From assembly GCF_008831285.2 (NCBI RefSeq), contig NC_045150.1:17188600-17252599 (forward strand): 64,000 nt of DNA, in the 5' to 3' direction. The notes under the pieces were generated by a model, which did not search any database, had not been told where the DNA came from, and was given only the letters and a program-made list of their open reading frames with translations. This document shows positions 22,312 through 35,100 of this stretch, piece by piece (position 1 is the first letter of the stretch; each line of letters starts with the position of its first letter). The translations under genes and the position numbers were made by a program. This DNA is from Nymphaea colorata. Lineage: Eukaryota; Streptophyta; Magnoliopsida; Nymphaeales; Nymphaeaceae.

Positions 22312-24840
22312 TTTGGGGATTAAGATTCGACCAACTCATCCACATTCTCTATTTCCACAAATCGACCCATGTTTGCCTTCATAGGTTTCGAAGAACTGTT
22401 TTCAGTGATTCCTAAAACCGTAAAATCGGTTACCAAACAACTGAATAAGATAGATGATTCAATGCTTGATTTCCCCAATATAAAAAACAATGTGGAGTGA
22501 ACAAAAAAATAAATATGAGAGATTTCATCTCCTAACACAATTTCTCATGTTATTTTAGAAGGTGGCTGATGGTTTTTCAGTTAATTCTTTATATATGAAC
22601 AGAAAAAGGAAACATATCTTAGCCTATCCTTTCTTAGTCGATATGTGCCTTTTTAAATGTCTAAAATATTTAAAGAAAATGCACTTTCTTATTTCACCAC
22701 AAAATAAGCCGTGAAGTTATCCAACGTTGAGAAAGTAGACACACCAGACACATCGAATTCTGATTTTTTCTACTTTTACAATTTTCAGGGTCGAGGCAAA
22801 CACAAATTTAGCAGGTATATATGCACCATTTTGGCATTTCAATGCCAATGCATTTAAATAAAATTTGATAAAAAGGTGTCATATATATGTGTGTTTGATT
22901 ACCACATAAGATCATCAAGTTTGACACATTTTGTAAGCCAAATAGACTTTGCTAAAGAATGACACACATTACAGTAGGGCATGGACAGATTCTTTTATAT
23001 AATTCCAATTTCTCTATGTTACTGGCTCACGCGCCCAGCTGCCAAATATTTTCATAAAAAATTTGGATGGCAAAATTTTCTTGCATTTTCCTATTTTAGT
23101 TTAAAGATAAGGTGCTTGTTGGATGTGTACAGTTGAACAAATTAATGAGATTTACACATCCAACCATAATCAAATGCATTTCTAAATTTTGAGAAATGAT
23201 AGACTAAAAACCTACGAGCTTAAAGAGTTGAAAGGAGGCGATGGCCATGATAAGAAAGGGAATGAGAAAAAGAGAAAGAGGTAAAAATATTTGCAATCCA
23301 CCCGTTTTGTTTATTTAGATCAACATAAGGAAATTAATATAACAAATCCTTAACGCACAATCGTCCTTGTGCAAGACTTTCCTACATGTTAAATAATTTA
23401 TTTACAATAAACTCACATATATGTTAACAAAATATTGTGTATCTAATTAAAAGGTCTTAATCGGAGACGATTTTTTTTCCATTTGTCGCTACAAAGATTT
23501 TAACTATGAATATTCAACTACAATGGGTTAGTCTACATCCCCAGGAGGCTGTTTTGGTTGGCCTTTTGATCAGATTCCATATTGTTCACGCTCCTAACCA
23601 TATTATAACAAGATTTCCAACGCCTTATGGTTTCGAAATGCAAATGTTTTAAAATATAATGACAAAATCAAATCTTCTAAGATCACAAAAATCATCAGCA
23701 TTAAGTAGGTTTATACCAGAAGTGTTTTCTTGTGGGATGTAAATTTCATTTGTTGGACTTTAAGATGACATATGTATGTATAACTTGCTGCAGCGGTGGT
23801 GATGATAACTGTTACAGAACTATATCGGTGGTTCACACACTTGCTATAGAGCTATAGCGGGGATGATACACAAAGATCTAAACTGGTGCGTTGTTTCGCC
23901 CCTAATGCTACCGGCATAGAGGCAGGTAGGCATGCGCATCAAAGGCCCTCTCCCTCCGGTAAGCTCGTCTCTTTCTCCCTCTTTGATTCCTTTGTATATT
24001 TTTCTATGTTTTATCACATATCTTTTCTGTTTCTATTTTTTCACATGGTTATACATTTTTATTTCCTCAATTGACACCGATAGCAGCAACTGCTGAATCT
24101 TTGACTGAAATCAATGCCAAATTAGAAATTTGGGTGCCTAATGGAAACAAGCCTTTCATTTGAACATGAAACCATCCACTAATGAAAGCAAAGCTACTGT
24201 AACCTGAAATTGAGGCCAAATTTGAAATTGGACATACAAACGACAAGCAGAGAGGTGGAGGCGGAACACAGGCATCGAACTCGCACCTAATCATTCCCCA
24301 AAATATTCAGGTGAACCTGAATTTTTATGTGAGAAACAATAGAATCCAGCATGTAAAGTCAGAAGAGCAACAACATTGCTTGGCAGTATCTTATCCTCCC
24401 CAATACTACCTCAAAATGAAGAAGAATTAAGCGGAAAACATGAAGCATAACAAACTTGAGTCCTAAATGATAAGAAATGTAAATAAAGAACAGTTTCATT
24501 CTACATCTAGAAGACCTTCGAACTTCACCTACCATGCGTACATTGATTCCCGACAAAAAAACAAAGAACAAAATAATCTAACATGAACCTTTAACACAAT
24601 AGTGGTGCAAACCATAACTTCTGATTCGATTAAGCACTAGAATTGAGAAAAAAAAAACTATTCAGAATCGTTGCTCAAAACAAAAAAAAATGGAAACCCA
24701 AAAGACGAAGGAAAATTAAAAATGAGTAAAAAAAAAGAAAAATAATAATAAATATACAAGTAGAAATGGAAATTTGGAAAGCTTGAACCAACAAACAAAA
24801 AATGATGAACCCAAAAAAGAAAGAAATTGAAAAATGAAAC
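22312..24840. other. AT-rich spacer without recognised genes
   Basis: Short ORFs only, none with family resemblance. There are A-rich and T-rich tracts near 24640-24830. Sequence at 23440-23530 and 23780-23880 is unremarkable. Confidence 0.5.
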
Positions 24841-24844
24841 ATAC

Positions 24845-25187
24845 CTTCCAAGAATGCCTACATCCTTAATGCGCAAGCGATTTCCACATAGACTCGTGAA
24901 AATTTCACGAATGTTTGCAGCAGAATCAAGATCAGGATAGTAACACTCTAGCGTAGTTCAATCGATGCAACTTAACAGGGAAAATTCAACATGTGGACAA
25001 AGAAAATGTTCTCATGAACCTAAGCAATCGGTTGTTCAATCGAGAGAGAGATACCATGATCATAAATCAAATGCAGAAACTAATAGAAATGGGTCAACTT
25101 CTTGATACGTTCATGATGATCTGTATCAGAGACCACACCATTGGGATTGTCGAGATCTGCAAGAATCTCTTTCAACTCGCCCTTCAT
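24845..25187 (-). CDS. Unidentified gene, two candidate exons
   Basis: Candidate first exon: ATG at 25187, preceded in frame by a stop six bases upstream, reading MKGELKEILADLDNPNGVVS and remaining open for 35 codons to TAG at 25080. Candidate second exon 24947-24845 (103 bases): acceptor CGCTAG, donor GGAAG/GTATGT, reading CYYPDLDSAANIREIF and then GNRLRIKDVGILG. Both have protein-like composition unlike the AT-rich surroundings. The join between them is unresolved, and downstream exons were not found. I do not recognise the family. The first exon may end before its stop, in which case this could be a functional gene. Confidence 0.33.
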
Positions 25188-25441
25188 TGTTCATCGATGC
25201 CCTTTCAGTTCCCCTCTCGATTTCTCCCCTTCGCGGTGATGAGAATGGTCAAATGCCCATAATTGAAAATTTAAGAACTTCATGGAGGTCTCGTCAATCA
25301 AGATGATCAAGTAGGAGTTTGCCTCATTAATTGAAAGGCAATAAGATCTACTGGCACTTGGGCACCCTCATACTTTCCTATACTTGGGACTTGAGGGTGA
25401 ATGAGTCCACATCCGGTGTTTGCAAATGCAGCAAAACTTTA

Positions 25442-26112
25442 CTAGAACACAGCTCTCAACAAGGGTATTATCAAATCCTTCAAATCATATCCCATGCTCA
25501 CTGAGCACAAATTCGTGCACCCAGAAGGCATTGGCCTCATTTGGTTAGGCTGCTGGCCACCAAGCAATGTGATATCTTGAGCATATAGCTCATGGCATGC
25601 CGTCCTAAACAACTTATAACTTGTAGAATTCCTACTAAGGTTCTTGTTCTACAAATGTCAAATAAAAAACAATGGTTGCCAAAAAGTCTACATTATGATG
25701 GACTAATTTTAAATTTCAATAGAATAACAGAATACTAACATTTTGGGAAGATGCTACAAGGAGATCCGGATCAAGTTACTGCACATCAACCACCATATAT
25801 GGAACACTTTGGCAGTCATCAACAGGCACTTTAGCCTCAACATTATGAGCCCAGCCCAAAATTTAATTGATGGGAAGGATAGAAACTGATTGTGAATTCA
25901 GTTTGACCAGATCAATCAATTTCTGCAGTGATGATAAATTGAAAAACTTAAACAGAACTTCTGCAGGTACAGCAACATTATCGCAGCTGCTTATTATGCA
26001 TCCAATGCACTAACCTATTTGTGATTGAATCATTATGTTTGTGGATGACTTGCTCAATTCTGGAACAGTTTGTTTGAAACTGATTTATCAATGCTTTCAG
26101 TCAATCTTTGAC
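25442..26112 (-). pseudogene. Unidentified spliced gene, three in-phase exons with stop codons
   Basis: Exons 26112-26015, 25986-25740 and 25648-25442 join in phase through GT-AG borders (donor ATAG/GTTAG, acceptor AAGCAG; donor AAAT/GTTAGT, acceptor TTGTAG). They read LKALINQFQTNCSRIEQV, then CDNVAVPAEVLFKFFNLSSL and ILGWAHNVEAKVPVDD, then YKLFRTACHELYAQDITLLG and VSMGYDLKDLIIPLLRAVF. Stops occur within exon 1 (TGA after VKD), twice in exon 2 (TAA after LPIN and after VDVQ) and at the end of exon 3; each can arise from a CGA, CAA or CAG codon by one C-to-T change. The exon logic is convincing; the family is unknown to me. Confidence 0.45.
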
Positions 26113-27539
26113 CTTGTAAAAATTGAGTCATTTTACCCATGCTCAAGCCAAATCAGATTTTATTCAAAGTTATTCCCCACAACTCATCTTGCTAATCTCA
26201 TTAACTAAACTTGAAATATCCAGCAATTATCTGCTGATCTCCCTCTCTCTCTCTCTTAATATCTTACTTCCAGCATTTCAGGACCCACTCTTTGTTTTAA
26301 GAAATGCTATATCAAGTGTTTTAAAAAAATACTATAAAAAATTATGACTTGACCAAGTAAGTGGTCAAGCCACCCTGGGAATCCAAGGTCAGATGATCCA
26401 CATGTTTGCCAACTATGATATATAGACTAGGACCATGAAACTACCATGCTTAATTAGTGGTTATTATTTAAACAAGTTCAACATTGATGAATACAAAAAC
26501 AAATAGTTCATTAGCATTACCTTATAAATAGATGTTGAAAGTTAGTTGCTCCTAGTGGTACTAAACAAATAGGCTTAATGTTGGGGGCACTAAACTAACA
26601 GACTTGAAGAATGTCTAATGGGAGGAGAACAGCTTTGCATCTACATTTGTCTCCCCTTGTTACTTATTTTCACTTTTGACAAGGTAGATGCACTTTGCCA
26701 AAGTGACACGTACTTTTGAGAGGATTAATGGTCCAAAAGCATACAAGAATTGTGACTAGTGACTGATTACACAAACATACATGCATACAAACGCACAGAC
26801 TCAAAATAGCAAATATCATTTTCCATGTCCTACACCCATGTTGAGCTGCATGATACATACACAGGTGTGGCACTTTTCCAGGCGAATCATTATGACATAG
26901 ATCTGTATAGTCCAAACTCATAGTCCAACATTAACATCCCATTTACATCCCTACTCCTGAAGCAACATTCTTTCCCAACTAGAAACTGCCATGGACAACA
27001 GTACCTAGACTTCCTAGATAGTTAAGTATTTACTTATGTCAATTTATTGATATTCCACTTCCAAGAGACTGGCGACTTAAAGTAGTAGTATACAATGTAT
27101 GGGGCTAACTAAATACTCCTTAAAATTGAGTTTCTTATAATTCTCTCTTTCTTGGTTTTCTTTCCAACACATGCTGATGCAAGAGCATAATAGTGAATAC
27201 AAAAGAAATCCTAAGATTGTCAAATACCTTATATGTAGTAGCCTAAAATAGCACACGTACATACATATTTGGGACAAGACTTGATCAGATTTTATTTATC
27301 AAAAGAATTGAGTAAAAACATTGAAAAATGAAAACCAAGCAAATAAGTCAACAAAGCTCCTAAACAACCCATGCTACAACAAAAGTGAGAACTAAAGATG
27401 ACAAGCCTTGTCTTGAAAACCAGTAAAACAAAAAATAAAAGAAAAAGATTGAACTACAAAATCAAACCAACAATTGCCCAACTCAACAAAACTAAAATCT
27501 AACCAACTCATAAGACACGTACAACACCTAGATATTGGA
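26113..27539. other. Spacer without recognised genes
   Basis: Nothing recognised apart from a short CT tract near 26240-26256 and scattered AT-rich ORFs. Confidence 0.5.
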
Positions 27540-28225
27540 CTGGAGTAACCCTGAGAGTGTTGCGGTTCCAACAAACCCAAGCTCGACTGGAACCGTCGCC
27601 AGAGCCAGCCAGAATCTCTAGATTTCCGACCGCCTAAACCTGTTGCAATTTCTTCTTCAGCGTGAGGAGCAGGCCAACCGACCACCATCTCACACATTCA
27701 AAAATTTGGTGTTACCTCCTCAATCATCCGTTAACCTCGGGATTGCACAGGAAGCATCGCCTGGGATTCCTCTTTCCAATGCATTGGTGCTCGACCAAAT
27801 CCAGCATCGGAGTTGGTCGAAATCTAGCGATTTCCACTCACCTATTGGCGGCCACTACTGTTGCTCAATCCTGTGCGTGAAAAAACCCGACAGTTACTGC
27901 TTGCAACTTCGAAAAATCAGTGTTGATTCCACAGACCCCCTTTCATTGGGAAATTAGACATGCAACATCACCTGGGAGTCCTGCTTCCAACGCACCGGTG
28001 CCCGACCAAAACTGATGCCAGAGACACCAGAATCGAAGCTTTTCCGGCACCTTGTTTTTGAGACTGCAGACCTTGTCGCAGCAGAACGTGTATTTGTTCA
28101 CAGGGCCATAAATTTGTATTATGGTGTTGGAAATCTGCAAGAGTGAGCTCATCATCTTGCTTACTTCCTCACGGTCCCAATGAACCATAGCACGAGGAAA
28201 TCCAAGCAGAAACCCAAAATTTGTA
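27540..28225 (+). repeat. Long direct repeat, copy 1 (with internal sub-repeats)
   Basis: Similar to 31165-31775 over its whole length; shared words include GTTCCAACAARCCCAAGCTC, CCACCATCTCACACATTCA and GTTGATTCCAYAGACCCCC. Within the copy, a unit built around CTTCCAAYGCAYYGGTGCYC occurs near 27770 and 27985, so it is itself a degenerate tandem duplication of about 210 bases. Confidence 0.82.
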
Positions 28226-28489
28226 GAGGTGTCACGCTGCACCTGTTCCTGTGCTACTATCTCTGCGACTACAGAAATCACATCCCTGATCCGCTGGACA
28301 TATCTTCAAATTCCAGTGCCGATAGATGCAAGAGTGAGATCTTCATTTCACTGATATCCGCACGATTCCAATGAGCCATAGAAGAAGCCAATCGTAGGTG
28401 TAACTACATGTTTCGAACATATGAATTGTGATGTAATCTAATTCTCTTCGGCATGCTAAGAGGATAAGAATGATGCTTATTATGTTATT

Positions 28490-28745
28490 TTGAATCTCTG
28501 ATTTCTTATTTTGGAATGTTTGTTCATATACATGAATGTTCCCTTCAATACATTTTTCTTAATTTTTTCTGATTTTTTCCTTATTTTTTCTGATTTTTTA
28601 TGTTTTTTTATACTTTTTTAATTTTAATATTTTTTAAAAATTAGAAAATTAAATATACGATACACTACACTACATTTACGATACATCACGATACAGCGTA
28701 TAGGTCGGCCCGACCGATACGCGATACGCTAAGCCTTTTACAACA
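28490..28745. repeat. T-rich tract and GATAC-rich low-complexity repeat
   Basis: 28555-28650 is T-rich with repeated TTTTTCTGATTTTTT words. 28655-28735 has repeated GATAC/ATACGATAC words around GGTCGGCCCGACC, a near-palindrome. This resembles the terminal region of some plant repeats. No element boundary could be set. Confidence 0.45.
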
Positions 28746-30207
28746 TTGGCTGGGACTCCTCGACAGAGATTATGCGCACCTCCTTGATAGAACTAAGAAA
28801 ATCCTTAAGGAGGAAGATGAGGACATGGCCATCTATGCCTTGCAGCCCTGCAGCTAAGCTGAGAACGTCGTGAGCTTAGTAATGGCCGATTCTGACCAAG
28901 AAGTAGCAGCCTCCAACAGAAGAAAAACTAGAGGAAAGGAACCAGTGTACAGGCTAAGGGAAGTGACCAGCCCACAGCTAAATGAGCAATGTCATCTCAG
29001 GCCGAGAGGAAGAAAATCATCAACCAAGGAGGACAGCTTATGCTCGGGCACCCGCAACCACCACAGTCAACGAGGTTCATTGGAGGTCATCATAGGTGGC
29101 ATCACCAACCACCAACACACATACCACTAAGCGTAGCTTCTTCCAGAAATGTGTTGCAGCAGCCTAGGAGGGGTGGCTGGACTGTTCCCACTCACAACAT
29201 ATGGTGGTGGAACCTCAGGCGTAATCAGTCCTCTATCCTTGAGCAGGAAGACAAAGGCGTTGTCCCTCCATTGGCTTTAGGTTATGCGAGGACTCCACCG
29301 GTAGGGGCAGGTTTCGGATGACCAACATGGGCCACAAGTTACAAGAAACTCAAGGCAGAAGCGTGCCATGGTGCAGTCTTCTTCCTACCAAAGAGCTATC
29401 ATGGGAGAACTTCATTGGTAAGGACAATGTTCGCTTGGTTCAAACAGGGCTGTTCCAAACTGAACCAAAGAGCTTACATCTTTGGCAGCATAGGGTGAGG
29501 CAGCATCATTACAACTGGGGCAGTTCTATCAAAAACCACCCTGCCATTGCTGAGAAGCAGAGACCTCTTCTTTGGGACCCCGGTGGGAGGAAGCTCCACT
29601 TAGGGAGTGCTCGCCGTCATGGTGACTGGTGAGACTCCAAGGACCCTGCAGGCAGGCTCCATTTTAAGAGGGGTGGATCTGATTTGACCCTACTGTCAGC
29701 CAGCCATGATGGCCTGACAGTGACGACAGTGCGGGCGTACAGAGGCATGGCTGCGAGACCCATCACTGCCAGGCCAGGAAAGGGCAGCCACTTGCTTCAT
29801 TTCCCAAAGGGCCTCTCGGTTGCTAGGGAGGTTAACAATGGGCCGGCATCAGGCCAGGCGTCCGTTTGATGCAAGAATCCAGCTACGGGTGAGCTACAGG
29901 CCTTGAGCGACCTACAACTTCGGCCAACGACAACCAAAGTCGACCTAGCACTCCACCAGGTGCAACCAAGGTGAACCCAACCTTGTTTGGTTAATGGGTT
30001 GAGTGAAGCTCATTCAGCACGAGTTCTGGGTGAGACACATTCCTCCTGTGATGCAGGACACAACCAAAACATGAGGACACAGTTGCTTGACACAGCCAAC
30101 ACGTCTCCAAGCGGGATACGTCCTTGTGTATGGTGGGACACGGCATGGAGCTGGTGATACGGCAATGGGACACTGGGCAACACAAGCCTCATGGACACAG
30201 GTCTGGA

Positions 30208-30403
30208 ACATGTACCTCGGGCCGGGTTTGGGTAGTCTATAAATCCAAAGCTCAGACCCGCACTTCCTTTTTGAGTTGGATCGATGTAAAGGGTTAGGCT
30301 TTGTCCTGGACCCGACTTATAATCTGTATCACCTGATTTTTGTATGTAACCTGGGATGAGATGCCGAGTCAAGTGATTAAATGGTCGATCGAATCGGTTC
30401 AAC
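30208..30403 (+). repeat. LTR-like arm, direct orientation (inverted copy at 35101-35271)
   Basis: Contains GGGCCGGGTTTGGGTAGTC, a TATAAA box at 30238-30243, CACTTCCTTTTTGAG and GGGTTAGGCT. The reverse complement of 35101-35271 matches it through the same landmarks, including the TATAAA. Confidence 0.78.
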
Positions 30404-31164
30404 CGTTCAACTTCCAGCGTGAGGAGGAGGATGACATATGGTAGCAGTGTGGGTTCCCGACGTGAGGGCATGGACAACTGGCAGCCAGGCGACATCATTT
30501 GGTCGGACGATAGCTTTTTTTGGTTGGCAGAACGCAGGCAGTCCTCTCCTCTACAAAACCCTCTTCTCGTTGAGTTTTCAGGCAACTTTTGATCATCTTG
30601 TATTCCTTCGAATTTCTGTAACAACAGAAGGGATTGCCGGTGCCCAAATCACCCACGATCTTGATCTTTAGCTCAATGAAGTGTTAGTTTTTCTTCTTCC
30701 CCCAATGCTCTAAAATTTCGATGTGTTTCCCATTCGTTGTGGTACATCATTCGTGTAACCCGACAGCAATATTTTCTGTGATTTCTACCAGCGTGGTTGT
30801 TCCCGGTGACCCCAACAGCTCCGAACACCCACACATCCCTTCGGGTAAGCTTAGCAGTGGCACGACAAGTTTGCTGGTGGTGATAAACACCACCTCGACC
30901 ATAAGCCTCGACCTGTTGTTCCAGCGGCAGACAGTAAACCACATAATAGTGGAGGAAAGAAGCTGCATTTCTCGCGATTCTTCCCATCTAGGTTTCTGTA
31001 TGGATCTGAGAGCCTGCCAACAGTGTTAATCATCGCCCGTCGCAATGAGGACTCCACCCTATCGACCCCTCACAGTGACAGGCCTCTTCAACAGTAGGAA
31101 GCATTGTTTGGCGGCTCGTCGATGACAGGTCCATGGGTCGTTTGTTCCCTCAGTGCTTTACCCT

Positions 31165-31775
31165 AATCCTCAACGTGCTGTGGTTCCAACAAGCCCAAGC
31201 TCGACCGGAACCATCACTGGAGCTGGCTGGAATATCTAGATTCTCGACTGCTTCCCCTAGCTGTGATTTCTTCTTCAGCATAAGGAGCAGGCCGACCAAC
31301 CACCATCTCACACATTCAAAAATTTAGAGTTATCTCCTCAATCATTCCCTCACCTTGAGATTGCACAAGAAGCATCGTCTTGGAGTCCTCTTTCCAATGC
31401 ACTAATGCTCGACCTGATCTGACATCAAAGTTGGCCAGAATCTGGTGATTTACGCTTGCCTATTGGCAGCGTTGGATGCAACTCAATCCTGCGTGTGGAA
31501 CAGCCATATAATTATTGCTTCCAACTTTGAAAGATCGGCGTTGATTCCATAGACCCCCTTTCGTCGGGAAATCGAACGTGCAGCATTGCCTGAGAGTCCC
31601 ACTTCCAATGCACCAGTGCTCGACCAGAACTAATGTCGAAGCCAGCCACCATTGAAGCTTTTTTCGATCCCCTGTTTTTGAGATTGCAGACCCTGTTGTG
31701 ACAGAATGTATCTCTATTCATAGGGCTATAGCACGAGGAAATCCGAGCACAAATCCAAAATCTATAGAGGTGAAG
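31165..31775 (+). repeat. Long direct repeat, copy 2 (with internal sub-repeats)
   Basis: Partner of 27540-28225 about 3.6 kb away. Relative to copy 1 it lacks about 75 bases at 31725 (between CATAGGG and CTATAGCACGAGG). The internal unit recurs at about 31393 and 31601, and once more at about 31909 beyond the aligned part. Confidence 0.82.
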
Positions 31776-32652
31776 CTAACCCTATCTTTTGGCGATAGTT
31801 AGGGTGACCAGACTTCCGACAGTTAATTTCAAAAATTCAGAGTTGTCTCCACCAACGTCCTCTCGTTGTAAAGTCAGATGTGTAGCAAAGTTTGGGAGTT
31901 GCGCTTCCATCGCACCAGAGCTCGACCGGAGAAGTGGCTGGAATTGGTCGGAACAACAGGTTCTATGACTGCATGTTTCTAAGACTGTTGTTCCCGCAAC
32001 AGCAGAATACAGCCCTGTTCAATTGGCCATATCTTTGGATCCCAACATTGGGTAATTGCAAGAGTATCCATGCAATTCCAACAAGCCATAGAGCAAGCAA
32101 ATCGGAGCCACGAGCGTGAATCTGTAGAGTGGCGAATTTGTCCCTGTCCTTCAACAGGCCCCTGACGCAGAACCTGCGACAGCCACGAAACAGTCCCTAT
32201 TCTGTGACCGTCGCCGCTCACCCCAGCCTCGGCTTCACTCTCTCCCTGGTTCCTTGTCGTACTTGACGCCTCCATGAATCTAACAAGCCAAGGCACGACC
32301 ATATATGAGTTCTGTGGAGGAAGATCCAGCCCTTGGAAGTCGACTCTCTTCTACGGTTGTAACAGTCACAACAGGAAGCTGAGGGGCTCCCTTATTGTAA
32401 TGAACTGTTATTGTCATGTGAACTATTATTGTCGTGTGAGGTTGGGCAAGGGAGAAATCTAAATCTATAATGCTAGGAGATGTTGTAAAGCTAGGGTCCA
32501 GTCTAGCTGGGCGTTGCTCTGTAACAGGGAATTAACCTCCCTTGTAAGAATGGTAATAGGATTCTGGTAGCCATCTTCAGAATGTTATCCAGGGCAGTAG
32601 CATCCACTCGGCAAGCGTCGCAGCACCTCGGCCTGGTGGGTCGTAGCAGTGG

Positions 32653-32665
32653 TGGTATCAGAACC
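32653..32665 (+). promoter_or_regulatory. Putative LTR-retrotransposon primer-binding site
   Basis: TGGTATCAGAACC on the plus strand is one base from the usual plant TGGTATCAGAGCC site for initiator tRNA-Met. It follows an LTR-end-like stretch (32390-32650) and precedes an untranslated leader. No gag-pol follows, which supports a non-autonomous element. Confidence 0.55.
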
Positions 32666-32865
32666 ACCTCGGAATACATCCGGCAACCGCAGTTCAGTGC
32701 CCATTTGTTCAGGTACAGTTCGGGGAAGTGATCTTAGTATTGTCTGGGGTTACAGACCTCAGTTTGGCTTGAGATTTCTCATATGGTCTCGTAACTATTG
32801 AAAAAAACTGGCATGGCGGTTTCTTCTATCGGTACGATCTGAAAGTCTCTGCATTTTCCTGATGG

Positions 32866-34313
32866 ATGCAGCTAACTGGTGCAGCAAACAGAGTAAACCG
32901 GTGTGTCGGCCGTAGCAAAAAAAAAATAACGAGCAATTATAGAAAGGAGCTGGACGAAAATAAGGTGCTACTGATCCAATGGAAAAGGGTGGTCAATCCA
33001 AGCTGGGATGATCAGACTGACCCTTGGGAGCACGAGGAACCGCAAGAGTGGAGCTCCTTGGAGTACCAGCCGCAAGAAGAGAGAAGCTGCCAACTACCGC
33101 AAGCTTGTATGGAGACCCTACACAGAGTAAGGGGGAGGGGTGGATGACAGGCCGGTTTCAGTAGACTGAAGAAAAGTTGTGCCATTCGGCGTACGGTTTC
33201 TGTGGTTGGCGAGATGAGTTCATCGCTCTCATTGAAGGCAGATCCAGTGCTGACCTGGAATTGAGTACCAAATAGGATGACCCCACGGCTGAGTCCTACA
33301 ATGGCTGTGGTCAACCAGGGGAAGGCCGCAGTCACCCTCAGCCGTATGCTCATGAGTATGAACAACTAGAAACCTCTTGGACCTAGGAGGAACCTGAAAT
33401 AAATAGAGGATGTTATAGATAGAGTGATAGTGTCAGCTATAGAAACATTCGTTATTGTCCCCATGAGAAAGGCTCGGCCTATCCTCCAACAAACCACAGG
33501 TCTGGGTCAACCCACAACATAGGAGAACCCTGGCTGGACGAAGGCCGCAGCCGCACAAACTCTACAGACTAGGGTGAAGAAGGCTAGAGCGCAGAAAATG
33601 ACCATCGCAAGGGGGATAAGATGTGCCCCAATATGCACCAGGAGTGGGGCCAGTAGGCTGAGGTCGACCAGCGCCACTTGGCCTGTGTTTCCAATGACAG
33701 GCATAGGAGCTCTGCCCGGCATGAGGGCTGGCACTGTGCTACTGAGGATTGGCAGTGCTCGGCCCAGGATGTGAAGTCAGAGGTCAGCTACGACTACTGG
33801 CGCACAAAGGAGTGGGACACAACACAAATACCAATAGGATGGCACCGCACAACTGAAGACAAGGAGGAATTTTGGTCTTGCTGGTACTCGAGCAGGGAGA
33901 GCGGAACCAACCAGGACAAAGCTATCTGCCACGACCAACATGGTGGAGCGGCTGACCATTGGGGGTCTTTCACCAACAAAGGTCTGGCCCAGTCAAATAT
34001 TGGGGGCAGCATGAAGCTACACCAACGTGGTTCCACCTTCTATAGCCAGAATGCATGGGGGAGGCAGCAAGGTGAAGTTTGGCAATCTAGACATTCCCTT
34101 GTCTGTGCACCTTTCTTGATTGATCAGCTGCAAACAGGAAGCTCCCCTACACGTGCTCTGCTAATGGAGAATGAGACCAAGGGGAAACTTTGGCCACACG
34201 CCGAGGAGGACAGCTCCAATTCCACCTCGATAACTAGATATATAGCTTGGGCAAAGGAGTGTAATATCACTATGAGTCGCCTTGAGGAGCCACTACGGGC
34301 CTTGTGGAACTAG
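32866..34313 (+). other. Open but unassigned internal region of the retroelement block
   Basis: ORFs at 32866-33147 (SWDDQTDPWEHEEPQEW, a Trp/Glu-rich segment) and 33678-34313 (211 codons) lie downstream of the primer-binding site, where gag would be expected. Neither shows a zinc knuckle or any motif I recognise. Length alone is weak evidence here because stops are scarce on both strands. Confidence 0.25.
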
Positions 34314-35100
34314 ACCACGGTGGCCAATGTGCAGTGGGGGGTCAAGCCCGCGCAATGCCTCCAGGGAGAGTACACGGACCAGGAGGCTGAATTCCCATGC
34401 GGCCAGCATTGGAGAGAACTGAACCTTGGGCAGAACTTGACGGTGGTGACGCAGTGGATTCTCTGACACACTGAAAGCATGAAGTTGTCATGACAAAGGA
34501 GGAGAACTGGACTCACGCCCGGCAAGACACTGCCTAGATTTTGAGTTGGAACAGGGAAAGAGAACCCAGGTTGGTCTTTTCAAGCAGAAAATGCAATCGA
34601 TGTTGCCCATGCTAGCCATGGCCAGCGACTGCATACCAACCGAGGAGGGCATTCCACCACCAGTGGACCCAAGGAATGCCCTCAACCAGTCATTACGACA
34701 TTGACTCCTAAGGAGTGGCAAATGTAGGTTGTGCTGTGTTAGAGCTCTACCGATTCAGCGATGGTTGGGTGATGCTGTTGGACAGGGTGGGGCAACAGAT
34801 TGCCGGTCTCCCTTACCGTTCGACGGAGAACCCCGCCATCGTTCTGTAATTGCCAGTTGTTGCTGACCGTCGCGCCTCGCCCGATGACCTGTAGTTGTCG
34901 TTTTCCAGCCGCTGTGTGTTGTTGCTATAGTTGAACACATTGCCCGATCAGCGAGGGTAGACCGTTGGTGCCGAGGTGTACCTTCCTTGGCGAAAATCAT
35001 CATAGCTGTCGTCCAATCACCTGAAAACTCCTGCAGTCCACTGAAAGTTGAAGCGTCAGGGGACAGGAGGCTAATGCCTTCCCACTAGTGCCCTTCTGGT

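Noticed and set aside
30010-30624. 204-codon minus-strand ORF
   Set aside because: It lies across the LTR-like arm in stop-poor sequence, has overlapping open frames on both strands, and shows no recognisable motif.
27540-32650. The 3.6-kb-spaced direct repeats as the two LTRs of a retrotransposon
   Set aside because: No TG...CA ends, no primer-binding site after the first copy and no polypurine tract before the second were found.
33678-34313. 211-codon ORF as a new gene
   Set aside because: It sits in a retroelement-like block with several frames open simultaneously; composition is Trp/His/Ser-rich without any motif. Kept only as an unassigned internal region.
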